From assembly GCA_022790975.1 (NCBI GenBank), contig JAAVYF010000043.1:1-64000 (forward strand): a stretch of 64,000 nt of DNA, written 5' to 3'. The position numbers and the translations under genes were made by a program. Positions 44,562-55,940 of the stretch are shown one piece after another (position 1 is the stretch's first letter; each line of letters opens with the position of its first letter). Under the pieces are notes generated by a model, which worked only from the letters and a program-made list of their open reading frames with translations, had not been told where the DNA came from and made no database searches. This stretch comes from Clostridia bacterium (GTDB taxonomy: Bacteria; Bacillota; Clostridia; TANB77; CAG-508).

Positions 44562-47500
44562 TGGAAAAATACATAAAAGATGTTTTTACTGATTTAAAAA
44601 TTAGTGAGAATATGTTAGATGCAAAAATAGAAAATGTTAATTTATATAAAAAATTAAATAAACTTCAAGTTGATATAGTTTCTGATAAACCAATTACAAT
44701 TGATGATATTGGAAAGTTTGAAACATATTTAACTGACCGTTATAGTGTTGATAAGACTTTAACTAATATTAAATATTATAATGTTGAAATTAACCAAAAT
44801 ATAGAAGAAAATTGGGGAAATATAATTTCATATATTACATCAAAGGAACCTTTAAGTAAAGCTATGTTAACAAATAGTACAATTACAATAGATGCTGAGA
44901 AAAATTTAGATGTTAATTTAAAAATTAAAGGTGCCGAATTTTTATGCTCTAAAAGATTTGATAAAGGTTTAGAACATCTTTTACAAAATGTATATAATAG
45001 CAAATATAGTGTAAAAATAAAAGACTGTTTAGATGAAGAATATTATAAACATATTGAAAAAGAAATTGAAGAGGCAGAAAAAAAGGCTATAAAGAAAGCA
45101 GAGCAAGATGCACTTCAAAAAATTCATCAAGCAAGACTTGCTCAAGATGCTGCAATTGAAGCTGCAATTATTGCTGAAAATGAGTCTTCAAAATCAGGTA
45201 CAGTACAAAGTTCAAAATCAAATAGTATTACAGCTTCTTTTGGATATGGACCAAAATCGCAAAATAAAACATTTGAAAAACCATTAAAAGAGCTACCACC
45301 TGGTATGATATATGGAAGGTCAGATAAGATTAAAGGAGTTCCAATAAAAATAAATGATATTACAACTGATAATGAAAATGTTGTGATTGATGGTGAAGTT
45401 ATTAGAGTTGATTCAAATGATATGAGAAAAAATCCTGAAAAATCTATTTTGATTTTTGATGTATATGATGGTTCTAGTACAATAACTTGTAAAGCTTTTG
45501 TTGAAAAAGCAGGTCTTAAAGATATAATAAAAAAGATAAATGGAAAACGGAGTTAAAGTTGATGGTGTAGCAGGATACGACAATTTTGCTAAGGAAATAA
45601 CAATAATGGCTAATAGCATTTTTGAGTCTACTGGAATAAAAAAAGAAAAAAGAATGGATAATAGTGAACATAAAAGAGTTGAACTACATATGCATACTCA
45701 AATGAGTGCAATGGATGCTGTTACTCCATGTCAAGATTTAATAAATCGTGCAATAAGCTGGGGATGGAATTCAATTGCAATTACAGACCATGGTGTTGTT
45801 CAGGCTTTTCCAGATGCATATCATTTGCTTCAAAAAGTAGGTCAAGATGCAATTAAAGTAATTTATGGCGTTGAAGCCTATTTTGCACCAGATAAAGACC
45901 CATGTGTTTTTAGTTCTAAAAATCAAACTTTAGATGATACTGAATTTTGTATTTTAGATTTAGAAACAACAGGTATTTCACATATAACAGAGAAGATTAC
46001 TGAAATTGGAATTATAAAAATAAAAAATGGAGTAGAAATATCATCTTTCGAAACATTCGTAAATCCAGAAAAGTCAATTCCTGAAAGAGTTCAAGAAGTA
46101 ACTCATATAACAGATGAAATGGTAAAAGATGCTCCAAAAATTGAAGAAATATTGCCTAAAGTTATTGAATTTATTGGAGATAGTGTTGTTGTAACACATA
46201 ATACAGATTTTGATGTTTCTTATTTAAAATATAATTATGAAAAATATGGATATAAATTTGAAAATACATATCTAGATACATTAAGGTTAGCAAAGGCTAT
46301 GTATCCAGAATTTAGTAGATATAAATTAGGCTTTATTGCAGATAAATTAGGAATTGTAGTTGAAGTTGCTCATAGAGCTTTAGATGATGTAAAAACTTTA
46401 GTTCAAGTTTTTAATAAGATGATAGAAAAGGCAAAAGATAAAAATTGTAAAACAATAGATGATTTTAATGATAAATTTGAAACAGATTTTAAAAAGCTTC
46501 CTACATATCATATGATAATTTTAGCTAAAAACTATGTAGGTTTAAAAAATTTATACAAAATTGTTTCTTATGCTCATGTTGATTATTTTTATAAAAAACC
46601 TAGAGTTTTAAAAAGCATTTTAACTAAATATAGAGAAGGCTTGATTATAGGCAGTGCTTGTAGTGAAGGAGAATTATATAGAGCAATTCAAGATGGAAAA
46701 ACAGAAGAAGAAGTAGAAGAAATAGCTAAATTTTATGATTACTTAGAAGTTCAGCCATTAGGAAATAATGACTATTTAACAAGACAAGGTTTAGTAGAAA
46801 GTGAAGAAGTATTAAAAGATATAAATAGAAAAATTGTAGCTCTTGGAGATAAATTAGGAAAGCCTACAGTTGCAACTTGTGATGTTCATTTTATGGATCC
46901 TGCAGATGAGCTTTATAGAAGAATTTTGCAAGCTGGTCAAAAGTATGATGATGCCGATTTTCAGGCTCCATTATATTTAAGAACTACAGAAGAAATGTTA
47001 AAGGAATTTGAATATTTTGGTGAAGATAAAGCTTTTGAATTAGTTGTTACAAATACAAATAAAATAGCTGATATGTGCGATAAAATAAGTCCAATTTCTC
47101 CTGAAAAATGTCCACCTCATATTCCACGGTTGTGAAGAAGATATAAAAAATATTGCTTATGATAAGGCACATGAATTATATGGACAAGAAATTCCAGAAA
47201 TTGTTGAAACAAGGCTAGATAAAGAATTAAATTCTATTATAAGTAATGGATATTCTGTAATGTATATTATAGCACAAAAATTAGTTTGGAAGTCTAATGA
47301 AGATGGATATATAGTAGGTTCTAGAGGTTCTGTTGGTTCATCACTTGTTGCATTTATGACAGGTATTACAGAAGTTAATTCATTGAAATCACACTATAGA
47401 TGCCCAAATTGTAAGTATTCAGACTTTAGTGATTATGGTGTGGCAAATGGATTTGATCTTCCAGATAAGGATTGTCCAAAGTGTGGACATAAGCTTGCAA

Positions 47501-48998
47501 AAGATGGAATGGATATACCATTTGAAACATTTTTAGGATTTAATCGGAGATAAAGAGCCTGATATTGACTTAAATTTCTCAGGAGAATATCAAGCTAAAG
47601 CTCATAAATATACAGAGGTAATTTTTGGAAAAGGTACAACATTTAAAGCAGGAACTGTTGGTACTGTTGCAGATAAAACTGCATTTGGATATGTGAAAAA
47701 TTATTATGAAGAAAAACATATTCCAGCATCTAGTGCTGAAATTGTAAGAGTTGCTAAAGGTTGCACAGGAATTAAAAGAACTACAGGTCAGCACCCAGGA
47801 GGAATTATAGTTGTTCCAAAGGGAAGAGAAATTTATGAATTTACTCCAGTTCAGCATCCAGCAGATGAAGCAAATTCAGATATTATTACAACTCATTTTG
47901 ATTATCACTCAATAGATGGAAATCTACTTAAACTTGATATTCTAGGTCATGACGATCCGACAGTTATTCGTATGTTACAGGATTTAACAGGATTAGCACC
48001 AACTGATATTCCACTTGATGATAAAGAAACAATGTCAATATTTAATTCAACAGAAGCACTTGGAGTAACTCCTGAACAAATTCATTCAGAAGTTGGAACT
48101 TATGGAATACCAGAATTTGGTACTAAATTTTCAAGACGGCATGCTTTTGGATACACATCCAACTACATTTGATGAATTAATTAGATTATCTGGTTTATCA
48201 CATGGTACTGATGTGTGGCTTGGAAATGCTCAAACTCTTATTCAAGAAGGAGTGGTAACACTTCAAGAGGCAATTTGTTGTAGAGATGATATTATGATTT
48301 ATCTAATTGCAAAAGGATTACCACCAGATAAAGCATTTAAAATAATGGAAACAGTTCGTAAAGGAAAAGCATTAAAAGACCCAGAAAAATGGGCTGGATT
48401 TAAAGAAATAATGAAAGAGCATGATGTTCCAGATTGGTATATAAAATCATGTGAAAAAATAAAATATATGTTCCCAAAAGCTCATGCTGCAGCTTATGTT
48501 ACAAATGCTGTAAGAATTGCGTGGTTTAAGGTTCATATGCCACTTGCTTATTATGCTGCTTATTTTACAATTAGAGCAAAAGCATTTGATGGTGAATATA
48601 TGATTTATGGAAAAGAAAAAGTAAAAAATAAAATTAAAGAAATAGATATGTTAGGAAATAGTGCTACACCAAAAGATAAAGATATGGCAGATGATTTAGA
48701 TATTGTTTTAGAAATGTATGAAAGAGGATATGAGTTTTTACCAATAGATTTATACAAATCACATAGTACAAAATTTAAAATAGAAGAAGGAAAATTAAGA
48801 CCACCATTTTTGGCAATGGCAGGACTTGGGCCTATTGCCGCAGAAAGCATTTATAATGCAGCTAGCCAAGGAGAATTTGAATGTATAGATGACTTGCAAG
48901 CAAGAGCAAAAATAGGAAAATCTGCAATAGAACTTTTACAAAAATTTGAAATTTTAAAAGGAATGACTCAAAGCAATCAAATGTCATTGTTTGTTTAG
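44561..48998 (+). CDS. polC: Replicative DNA polymerase III PolC, with four +1 CGG sites
   Basis: The Gram-positive replicase with built-in proofreading. Joining five frame segments gives 1477 residues: N-terminal domain, OB fold, PHP domain ([13 protein letters not shown]), DEDD exonuclease ([23 protein letters not shown]), PHP rest, zinc finger ([10 protein letters not shown]...CPKCGH), palm ([12 protein letters not shown] with catalytic Asp pair) and the C-terminal HhH ([12 protein letters not shown]). The extra C bases are 45548 (AAA C GGA GTT), 47127 (CCA C GGT TGT), 47545 (AAT C GGA GAT, restoring [12 protein letters not shown]) and 48137 (AGA C GGC ATG). All restore conserved runs. As this enzyme is indispensable, each shift must work efficiently. 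Overlaps the preceding stop by one base. Confidence 0.96.
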
Positions 48999-48999
48999 C

Positions 49000-49115
49000 G
49001 ACTAGAAGTTAGAGGTTAGAAGGTAGAAATTAATAACTAATAACTAACTACTAACCACTAACCACTAATAACTAACCCCTAATCACTAACTTCTAACTAC
49101 TAATCACTAATATCT
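49000..49115. repeat. Degenerate heptamer array after polC
   Basis: A strongly strand-biased stretch. Left part purine-rich (agaagttagaggttagaagg), right part made of repeated ctaactA-type units (taactaacta, ctaaccacta, accactaata, actaacttct). The left agaagttag is the exact complement of ctaacttct at 49087-49095, so the region could fold. It lies between polC and the DUF1294 gene. Confidence 0.6.
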
Positions 49116-49179
49116 AAATTACTAGAAAATAAAGAAAGGAATTTGTATAATGGTATATTCATTATATGAGGATAATTAA

Positions 49180-49491
49180 ATGGATGGGAATGAATTCATT
49201 TGGAAAACTCCAGAGGGTCATAGGTATATAATTTTATATTTTATAATAATAAATTTACTTGGTGTTTTAGTTATGGCTTTAGATAAATATAAAGCCCAAA
49301 AAGGAAAATGGAGAATTTCTGAAAAAACATTATTTTTAGTAACAATTTTAGGAGGAGGAATAGGAACAATTTTTGGAATGTATAAGTTTAGGCATAAAAC
49401 TCACAAAATTGCTTTTATTATTGGATTTCCGACTATATTAATTATGGAAATTATTATACTTATATTTATGATTTCTAAAGGAATATTTTAA
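49180..49491 (+). CDS. DUF1294 membrane protein
   Basis: A 103-residue protein with three membrane spans and the family pattern MALDKYKAQKGKWRISEKTL, GGGIGTIFGMYKFRHKTHK. DUF1294 proteins are sometimes fused to cold-shock or excalibur domains; this one is the bare membrane domain, with a 17-residue N-terminal extension. Function unknown. The ribosome site is poor (gaggataatta ATG). Confidence 0.88.
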   Translation: MDGNEFIWKTPEGHRYIILYFIIINLLGVLVMALDKYKAQKGKWRISEKTLFLVTILGGGIGTIFGMYKFRHKTHKIAFIIGFPTILIMEIIILIFMISKGIF

Positions 49492-49606
49492 GTTATTTAT
49501 ATTAATCTATAACTTATTTAGAATTTATGATAGAAATTTGAATTGGTAAAGTATATTTAAAAATTTATAGTAATTCGTATATAATATTTAGGATTGGAGA
49601 AAAAAT

Positions 49607-50485
49607 ATGATAGATATACATATGCATACAATATATTCAGATGGAGATAAAACAGTAGAAGAAATATTAAAGATGTGTGAGGAAAAAAAATTAGAATATA
49701 TATCAATAACAGATCATGATACTTGTAAGCAATATGAAGATAAAGCATTAAAAAATAATAAGATTTTTAATGGAAAAATTATTAAAGGCTCAGAATTACA
49801 TGCAGTATTTCAAAATAAAAGTATTGAGATACTAGCTTATAATATAAATCCAAGTGTAATAAATGAATGGTGTGAAAAATACTATTCTGAAAATGAATTA
49901 AAAAAACAACAAGAAATATTTCGAAATAGATTATTTAATATATGTGATAAACATGGACTTATATATGATATGAGTAAAATAAAAAAACCTAAGAAGGCAT
50001 CTGAATATGTAGAAAGATCAATTTATGAAGAAGTAATGAAACATAAAGAAAATCATAAAATATTAGGAGAATTTACAGAATCTTTTAGTATATTTTTTAG
50101 AAAAGGTTTAGCAAATCCAGACAGCAGCTATTTTATGAATCATATAGAATTCAGACCCAAATATAAAGAAGTAATAAACATTATTCATAAAGCAGGTGGA
50201 AAAGCATTTTTAGCACATCCATTCGAATACAAATTTGAAGATACAATCAGTTTTATAAATGATTTAAGAAAAGAAGTAGAATTAGATGGAATAGAATGTT
50301 TTCATCCATCGTCAGCAGATGATAATAAAAAAAATATTTTAGTAGAATATGCTAGAAAGAACAATTTATATATCAGTGGTGGAAGTGATTATCATGGAAA
50401 TCGTAAACCAGACATAGAAATAGGAGTTGGAAAAGGAAATCTAAATATTTCTAAAGAAATAATAGAAGAATGGATAAATCAGTAA
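49607..50485 (+). CDS. PHP-domain metal-dependent phosphoesterase
   Basis: A 292-residue PHP hydrolase of the TrpH/YciV (RNase AM) type: IDIHMHTIYSDGD (HxH motif), SITDHDT, GSELHAV, FLAHPFEY and the C-terminal GSDYHG. Members include 5'-3' oligoribonucleases and 3',5'-nucleotide bisphosphate phosphatases; the substrate is not fixed by sequence. The ribosome site is tggagaaaaaat. Single-gene unit upstream of lexA. Confidence 0.85.
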   Translation: MIDIHMHTIYSDGDKTVEEILKMCEEKKLEYISITDHDTCKQYEDKALKNNKIFNGKIIKGSELHAVFQNKSIEILAYNINPSVINEWCEKYYSENELKKQQEIFRNRLFNICDKHGLIYDMSKIKKPKKASEYVERSIYEEVMKHKENHKILGEFTESFSIFFRKGLANPDSSYFMNHIEFRPKYKEVINIIHKAGGKAFLAHPFEYKFEDTISFINDLRKEVELDGIECFHPSSADDNKKNILVEYARKNNLYISGGSDYHGNRKPDIEIGVGKGNLNISKEIIEEWINQ

Positions 50486-50561
50486 AAATAATTTAGTTAA
50501 AAAAATTGTAATTAGAGTTATTTAGGCTTTACAAGGTTTATATAAAAACTCGAAAAAATGT

Positions 50562-50636
50562 TTGACAAAAGATTTGTTTTGTGATAAGATGTTTGCATTA
50601 AAACAGAGAGATAAATTTAGAAAAAAACTTAAGTTT
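50562..50636 (+). promoter_or_regulatory. lexA promoter and possible operator
   Basis: TTGACA (50562-50567), 17 bases, TAAGAT (50585-50590). A perfect 12-base palindrome aaacttaagttt lies at 50625-50636 between the promoter and the start codon. It is not the Bacillus LexA box, but its place suits autoregulation. Confidence 0.6.
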
Positions 50637-50669
50637 GTTCTAAAAAATAAAATTTAGGAGATGATTTAA

Positions 50670-51329
50670 ATGAGAAGAAAAAAAGACCCAAACGAATTAA
50701 ATAAAAGGGAAAAAGCCATATTAAAATTTATCGAAAAAGAAGTTGTAGCAAACGGATATCCACCATCAGTTAGAGAAATAGGAAAAGCGGTTGGTTTAAA
50801 GTCAACAGCTACTGTTCATGGATATATCGCTAAACTAGAAGAAAAAGGATATGTAAAAAAAGAATCACAAAAAGGTAGAACTTTAAAATTATTAAAAGGT
50901 GGAATACCAAGTCAAACAAAAATCCAAGAAGATAAACCTATATATAACGGAAAAGAAATGGTAGATGTTCCAGTTATTGGAAAAATAACTGCTGGAGAGC
51001 CTATTTTAGCATTTGAAAATGTTACAGATACATTCCCAATTCCATTAGACTTTGTAGGAAATAGTGAAAGTTTCATGCTTATTGTTAGAGGAGAAAGTAT
51101 GATAGAAGCAGGAATTTTAAGTGGAGATTATATTTTAGTTAGAAAACAAAATTCAGTTGAAAATGGAGAAATAGCAGTAGCATTAATAGAAGAAGAAGCT
51201 ACAGTAAAAACATTTTACAAAGAAAAAGACCATATAAGATTACAACCAGAAAATTCTACAATGGACCCAATTATAGTTCCAACATGTGAAATTTTAGGAA
51301 AAGTAATAGGTGTATTTAGAAAAATGTAA
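50670..51329 (+). CDS. lexA: SOS repressor LexA
   Basis: LexA represses DNA-damage genes and cleaves itself when RecA is activated. The 219-residue protein has a winged helix N-terminal domain (PPSVREIGKAVGLKSTATVH), the self-cleavage bond Ala108-Gly109 in ITAGEP, the catalytic Ser143 in RGESM and Lys180 in ATVKTF. Ribosome site taggagatg. Followed by an inverted repeat (gaactttttggga against ttccaaaaagttc) near 51350 and a terminator at 51445. Confidence 0.95.
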   Translation: MRRKKDPNELNKREKAILKFIEKEVVANGYPPSVREIGKAVGLKSTATVHGYIAKLEEKGYVKKESQKGRTLKLLKGGIPSQTKIQEDKPIYNGKEMVDVPVIGKITAGEPILAFENVTDTFPIPLDFVGNSESFMLIVRGESMIEAGILSGDYILVRKQNSVENGEIAVALIEEEATVKTFYKEKDHIRLQPENSTMDPIIVPTCEILGKVIGVFRKM

Positions 51330-51444
51330 ACTTTATGAACTTTTCGAACTTTTTGGGACGGTTCCAAAAAGTTCATAATTTAAACATTAAATAAAAGAAG
51401 AGGAATAAAATATTTATTATTTAATTATATTAACATATGCATAT

Positions 51445-51488
51445 AAAGAGAGTGATATAAATTTTAAATAATTTATATTACTCTTTTT
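51445..51488 (+). terminator. Terminator downstream of lexA
   Basis: Long stem aagagagtgatataaatt / aatttatattactcttt with T run. Confidence 0.8.
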
Positions 51489-51521
51489 GTTGTTTAAAAA
51501 TAGAATAGAATGAGATATAAA

Positions 51522-51566
51522 CAAAAAAGTCCATATGTTATATTTAAAAACTTATAGACTTTTTTA
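51522..51566 (-). terminator. Terminator of mutS2
   Basis: Imperfect stem aaaaaagtccatatgt / acttatagactttttt with flanking A and T runs, after the mutS2 stop on the minus strand. Confidence 0.6.
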
Positions 51567-51616
51567 TAATATTAAAAGACAAAACTATATTTTTTAACTA
51601 TTTCAAAAAAATTTAT

Positions 51617-53962
51617 TTACTTCAATTCTACAACAGTAACACCCATTTCACCTTCTCCAAAAGTTCCTAATCTAAAAGATTTTACATGAGGATGAGTTTT
51701 TAAAAATACGTGAATTCCTTTTCTTAAAGCACCGAGTTCCTTTTCCATGTACAATTCTTATTTGTTCTAATCCATTTAGTGTGCAAGTATCTAAATATTT
51801 ATCAATTGCAAAACAAGCTTCATCAACATTTTGACCGTATTACATTTATTTCAGTGGAGATTGCTTTAACATTAAATTCTCTTTTTATACTTCTTATATT
51901 ATCTTTTTCTTGATTAGATGTTTTAGTTGTTGCAAAAGCTAAATCATTTATTTTAAAGCTAGTTTTTATAATTCCAATTTGAAGCATAACAGAATCATTA
52001 TTTATAGAAATAATAGTTCCATTTTGATTTAATTTTGGAACAAATACTTCCATATTTATTTTTAAATCATCTTTAGTAAGCTTTGTATGAGTATTTTCTA
52101 ATTTATTTTCATTGGTATTTGATAATTCTTTTATTTTAGCATTTAATTTATTTCTATGAATATTTGCTTCTTTTGAAGAAGATGATTTTTCTAAATTTTT
52201 TATAATTTCATTAGCATCTTCTTTGGCTTCTATTAAAATAGATGTAGCTTTTTCCTTAGCCTTTTCAAGAATAACTTTTTCTTTACTATTTACATTTTCA
52301 AATTTAATAGTATATTCTTTTTTTAAATCTTCAGTTTCTTTTAAATTTTGTTCTATTGCAATCTTTTCTTTTTCAATTGTACGTTTATTCTCATAAATTT
52401 CTTTTAATAAATCTTCAATATGAACACTAGTATCATTTAGTTTTAATTTTGCTCTATCAATAATTTTATCTGAAATACCAAGCTTTTTACTTATAGCAAA
52501 AGCATTACTAGTTCCAGGTATACCGAATTAATAATTTGTAAGTTGGAGAAAGTGTTACTAGATCAAATTCAACACAAGCATTTTCAAAATTTGAATTAGT
52601 AATTGCAAAATGTTTAAGTTCAGGATAATGTGTTGTTGATATAGTTAAGCTACCTATAGAATTTAATTCTTCTAATATACTAATAGCAAGATTTGCACCT
52701 TCTAAAGGGTCTGTGCCAGAACCTAATTCATCTAATAAAACTAAACTATTTTCTGTTACATTTTTTAATATATGTGAAATATTACTCATATGAGAAGAGA
52801 AAGTACTTAGAGATTCTTGAATACTTTGTTCATCTCCAATATCAGCAAAAATATTATCAAAAACAAAAATAGAGCTACCTTCTTTAGCTGGAATGTGAAG
52901 CCCAGACATTGCCATAAGTACGATGATACCAGTTGTTTTTAAAGATACAGTTTTTCCACCTGTATTCGGACCAGTAATAATTAAAGAAGTAAAATCTTTT
53001 CCTAAATAAATATTATTTTTTACAGCAGTATTTTTATCAAGAAGAGGATGTGAACAATTAATTAAATTTATTTGTTTTTTATCTGTTATAGTTGCTGGTG
53101 AAGCATCTATTGAATTTGAATATTTTGCTTTTGCAAATATAAAATCTATAATACCAATTAAATTACTATTATTTTCCAATTCATTAGTTAACTCAAAAAA
53201 AAGCGAAGATAGTTTTTGTAATATTTTTTGAATTTCTAAATTTTCTTCTATTTTTAATGTATTAATTTCATTATTTAACTCAAAAATAGAAATAGGTTCT
53301 ATAAAAACAGTTGAGCCACTGCTAGATATGTCATGAATAAAACCTTTAACATCACTACGATATTCATTTTTTATAGGTAATACAAATCTTTCATTTCTAA
53401 TAGTAATTATTGGCTCTTGAATATATTTTTGATGAAGCATATTATTTAATTTATTTCTAATTTCTTGTTCTTTATTTTTTATGTTTTTTCTAATACTAGA
53501 TAAAGTAGAAGAGGCATCATCTGAAATAGTATTTTCATCTAAAATACTATTATATATATTTTTTTCTATTCCAATATTTGTATATAAATTCTCAAATAGA
53601 GAGGTTAAATTGCAAAATTCACTCATATCTATTTCAGTACTTAAATAATATTCTTTTAAAATTCTAGAGATTTTAAAAATATTTGCTAAATCTAAAAGAT
53701 ATTTTGCAGATAAAGCTAAATTACTATTAAGCATTTTTATATGAGAAGTAATATTTTCAATTTCTGCAATTGGTATATTACCTTTACGATACAATAAAAT
53801 AGAAGCTTCAGTAGTTTGATTAGTTGCTTTTTCAATTTCAGTTTTAGAATACATAGGTTTTAAATTTTTACAATAATTTTTTCCAATATAAGTAATAGCA
53901 TAATTTTGTAATATATCACAAATTTTATCAAATTCTAATTTTTGAATTGTTTTTAAGTCCAT
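51617..53962 (-). CDS. mutS2: MutS2 (ribosome-collision/DNA-junction ATPase), three +1 CGGT sites
   Basis: MutS2 is an ABC-type ATPase with an Smr nuclease domain; it acts in ribosome rescue and in limiting recombination. The joined product is 780 residues: core and lever helices, Walker [10 protein letters not shown], Walker [13 protein letters not shown], a long coiled coil and the C-terminal Smr domain. Three extra bases on the coding strand: 52525 (ATT C GGT ATA, restoring [13 protein letters not shown]), 51837 (ATA C GGT CAA, restoring INVIGQNVDEA at the start of Smr) and 51734 (ACT C GGT GCT, restoring the Smr motif HGKGTGALRKG). The stop is at 51617-51619. Start ATG follows aaaggatttt. 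Confidence 0.95.
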
Positions 53963-54129
53963 AATAAAATCCTTTTTTATTTAATTTAAATACTATACTA
54001 TAATATCATAAAATATATCAAAAATAAAGAAAAGCATATACAAATATTTATAAATTAATATAAAATATAATTTATCTTGTAACAAAAATATTTTTATAGG
54101 TACTAATAAAATGAAAGGAGGAAAAGCCG

Positions 54130-54636
54130 ATGCAGAATATTGAAGAAATGTATGAAAAATATTCTAAAATAATTTATAAATATATATTCTGTTTGACTAA
54201 AAATAGAGAACTTTCAGAAGAAATTGTACAAGATACTTTTTTAGTTGCAGTAAAAAATATTGATAAGTTTCAAAAAAAATCAAAACTTACTACTTGGTTT
54301 TGTGCCATTGCAAAAAATATATACTATAAAAAAATAAAAAAGGAAACTAAAAATATTTCTATTGAAGAAATAAGTGAAAAATTTACATCTGAAAACTTAA
54401 TAGAAGATATTATTTGTCAAAAAGAAAGCAAATTGGAACTAATAAAGAATATTCAAAATTTAGATATAGAAACTCAAAAAGTTATGTATTTAAGAATATA
54501 TGCAGAACTTAGTTATGAAGAAATAGCAGAAGTATTAGGAAAAACAGCTTCTTGGTCAAGAATAATGTTTTTTAGAGGTAAAGAAAAAATAAAGGAAAAT
54601 TTAAAAAAGGAGAATAAAAATGAAAAAAGAATGTGA
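54130..54636 (+). CDS. ECF-type RNA polymerase sigma factor
   Basis: A 168-residue group IV sigma factor with region 2 (MYEKYSKIIYKYIFCLTKN, EEIVQDTFL) and region 4 (MYLRIYAELSYEEIAEVLGK, SRIMFFRGKEKI). Ribosome site aaaggagg, eight bases from ATG. The last 17 bases overlap the anti-sigma gene, which points to coupled synthesis and negative control. The target genes are unknown. Confidence 0.93.
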   Translation: MQNIEEMYEKYSKIIYKYIFCLTKNRELSEEIVQDTFLVAVKNIDKFQKKSKLTTWFCAIAKNIYYKKIKKETKNISIEEISEKFTSENLIEDIICQKESKLELIKNIQNLDIETQKVMYLRIYAELSYEEIAEVLGKTASWSRIMFFRGKEKIKENLKKENKNEKRM

Positions 54637-55267
54637 TATTGTTCAAGATTTATTATTTGGATATGCAGATAATACATTAAAAGAGGGTTCTACAAATTTA
54701 GTTGAAGAACATTTAAAAAGTTGCAAAAAATGTAAAGAGATTCTAGAGAATATAAGAGATGATGAAAATAATGATATAGAAAAAATAGATGGATTAAAAA
54801 AAATAAATAGAAAAATGAGAAATAAAAAGATATTTTTAATTATTGTAAGTTCTTTATTAATTATTTTTTTATTATTTAGTGTATTTGTTTTTATATGCTA
54901 TTCTAAAGAAGCAGGTAGATTACAAGTATTTTTTAAAGATGAAATAAGTGAAGATAAAAAAAGCGATATTAAAAATATAGTTTTAACAATAGATGAAAAT
55001 GCAAATATTACATATGTGTCTAAAGAAATTGAGTTTGAAAATTTAAAAAAGAATTTAGGTAAATTGGAAGAAAATAACAAACTTTTAGAAGAATATGAAA
55101 CAGAAAAGAATATATTTCCAGCGTCATATATTATAGAAACTAAGCTAGATAAGGTTGATAAAATGATAGAAGAATTATCAAAAATAGAAGAAATAAAAAG
55201 CATTACAACAATTAAAAATATTAATCCTTATGTTTTATTTGTATTTAAGTATATATTGAAAAAATAA
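54620..55267 (+). CDS. Zinc-finger anti-sigma factor with FtsX-like extracellular domain
   Basis: A 215-residue membrane anti-sigma factor. The N-terminal ZAS domain has HLKSCKKC (H-x3-C-x2-C) near residues 31-38, then one membrane span (about 72-94). The outer domain looks like the extracellular domain of FtsX: ITYVSKEIEFENLKKNLG, then FPASYIIETKLDKVDKMIEE, LSKIEEIKSI (FtsX pattern: yVSkeeAlexlkexlG ... NPLPaSfxVkl.dpexvexvaeel.kipgV). That resemblance is from memory of the family and needs testing. It would make a sensor copying the FtsX fold. Translation is coupled to the sigma factor gene. Confidence 0.85.
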   Translation: MKKECDIVQDLLFGYADNTLKEGSTNLVEEHLKSCKKCKEILENIRDDENNDIEKIDGLKKINRKMRNKKIFLIIVSSLLIIFLLFSVFVFICYSKEAGRLQVFFKDEISEDKKSDIKNIVLTIDENANITYVSKEIEFENLKKNLGKLEENNKLLEEYETEKNIFPASYIIETKLDKVDKMIEELSKIEEIKSITTIKNINPYVLFVFKYILKK

Positions 55268-55369
55268 TTATTTAAATTTTAACTTTTTTAAAATAAAGAA
55301 TGTAAAATGTATATTTTTTTCCTATTTTGTCATAATAAGATTAAATATGATAAAAAAGGAGGGAAAATT

Positions 55370-55925
55370 TTGAAGGCAACAGGAGTAGTTAGAAGAATTG
55401 ATGATTTAGGTAGAGTTGTAATTCCAAAAGAAATTAGAAAAGTCCTTCGCATAAAAGAGGGTGACCCTTTGGAAATCTTTACAGATAAAGAAGGAGAAGT
55501 GATACTTAAAAAATATTCTCCAATAGGAGAGCTTTCTGAATTTGCTAACACTTATGCAGATACTATTGCAAAAACAACAGGTCATATAGCTTGCATAACA
55601 GATAAAGATACAGTAATTGCAGTATCTGGTGGTTCTAAAAAAGATTTTTTAGAAAAGAATTTAAGTAAAGAATTAGAAGAAGTAATAGAAAATAAAGAAG
55701 TTTTTAAAAGCAAAGAAAATAATGAAATTGCAATACCAGTAACAGAAGGCGAAGGCAGACAAAGAATCTATAATTCTCAAGTTATATATCCAATAATTTC
55801 TGATGGAGATGTAATTCGGAAGCGTAATTTTAATGGCAAAAGATGCATCTAAGCAAATGGGAGAACCTGAATATAAAGTTGCTCAATCTGCAGCTGGATT
55901 TTTAGGAAATCATTTAGAAATATAA
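55370..55925 (+). CDS. spoVT: Stage V sporulation regulator SpoVT, one +1 CGGA site
   Basis: SpoVT is an AbrB-type regulator of late forespore genes. TTG start 55370 after aaaggaggg gives MKATGVVRRIDDLGRVVIPK, the swapped-hairpin DNA-binding domain, followed by a GAF domain (about 55-184). The frame breaks once: extra C at 55817 (ATT C GGA AGC). Skipping it gives GDVIGSVILMAKDASKQMGE and the normal C-terminus FLGNHLEI. The joined product of 184 residues matches the family (178 in Bacillus subtilis). Confidence 0.95.
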
Positions 55926-55940
55926 AATAAAAATAAGAGT

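Noticed and set aside
49000..49115. CRISPR array after polC
   Set aside because: Units are about 7 bases, degenerate and without spacers, and there is no cas gene.
51340..51380. Zero-frame CGG near 51350 as another +1 site
   Set aside because: It lies in the loop of an intergenic inverted repeat after lexA, outside any gene.
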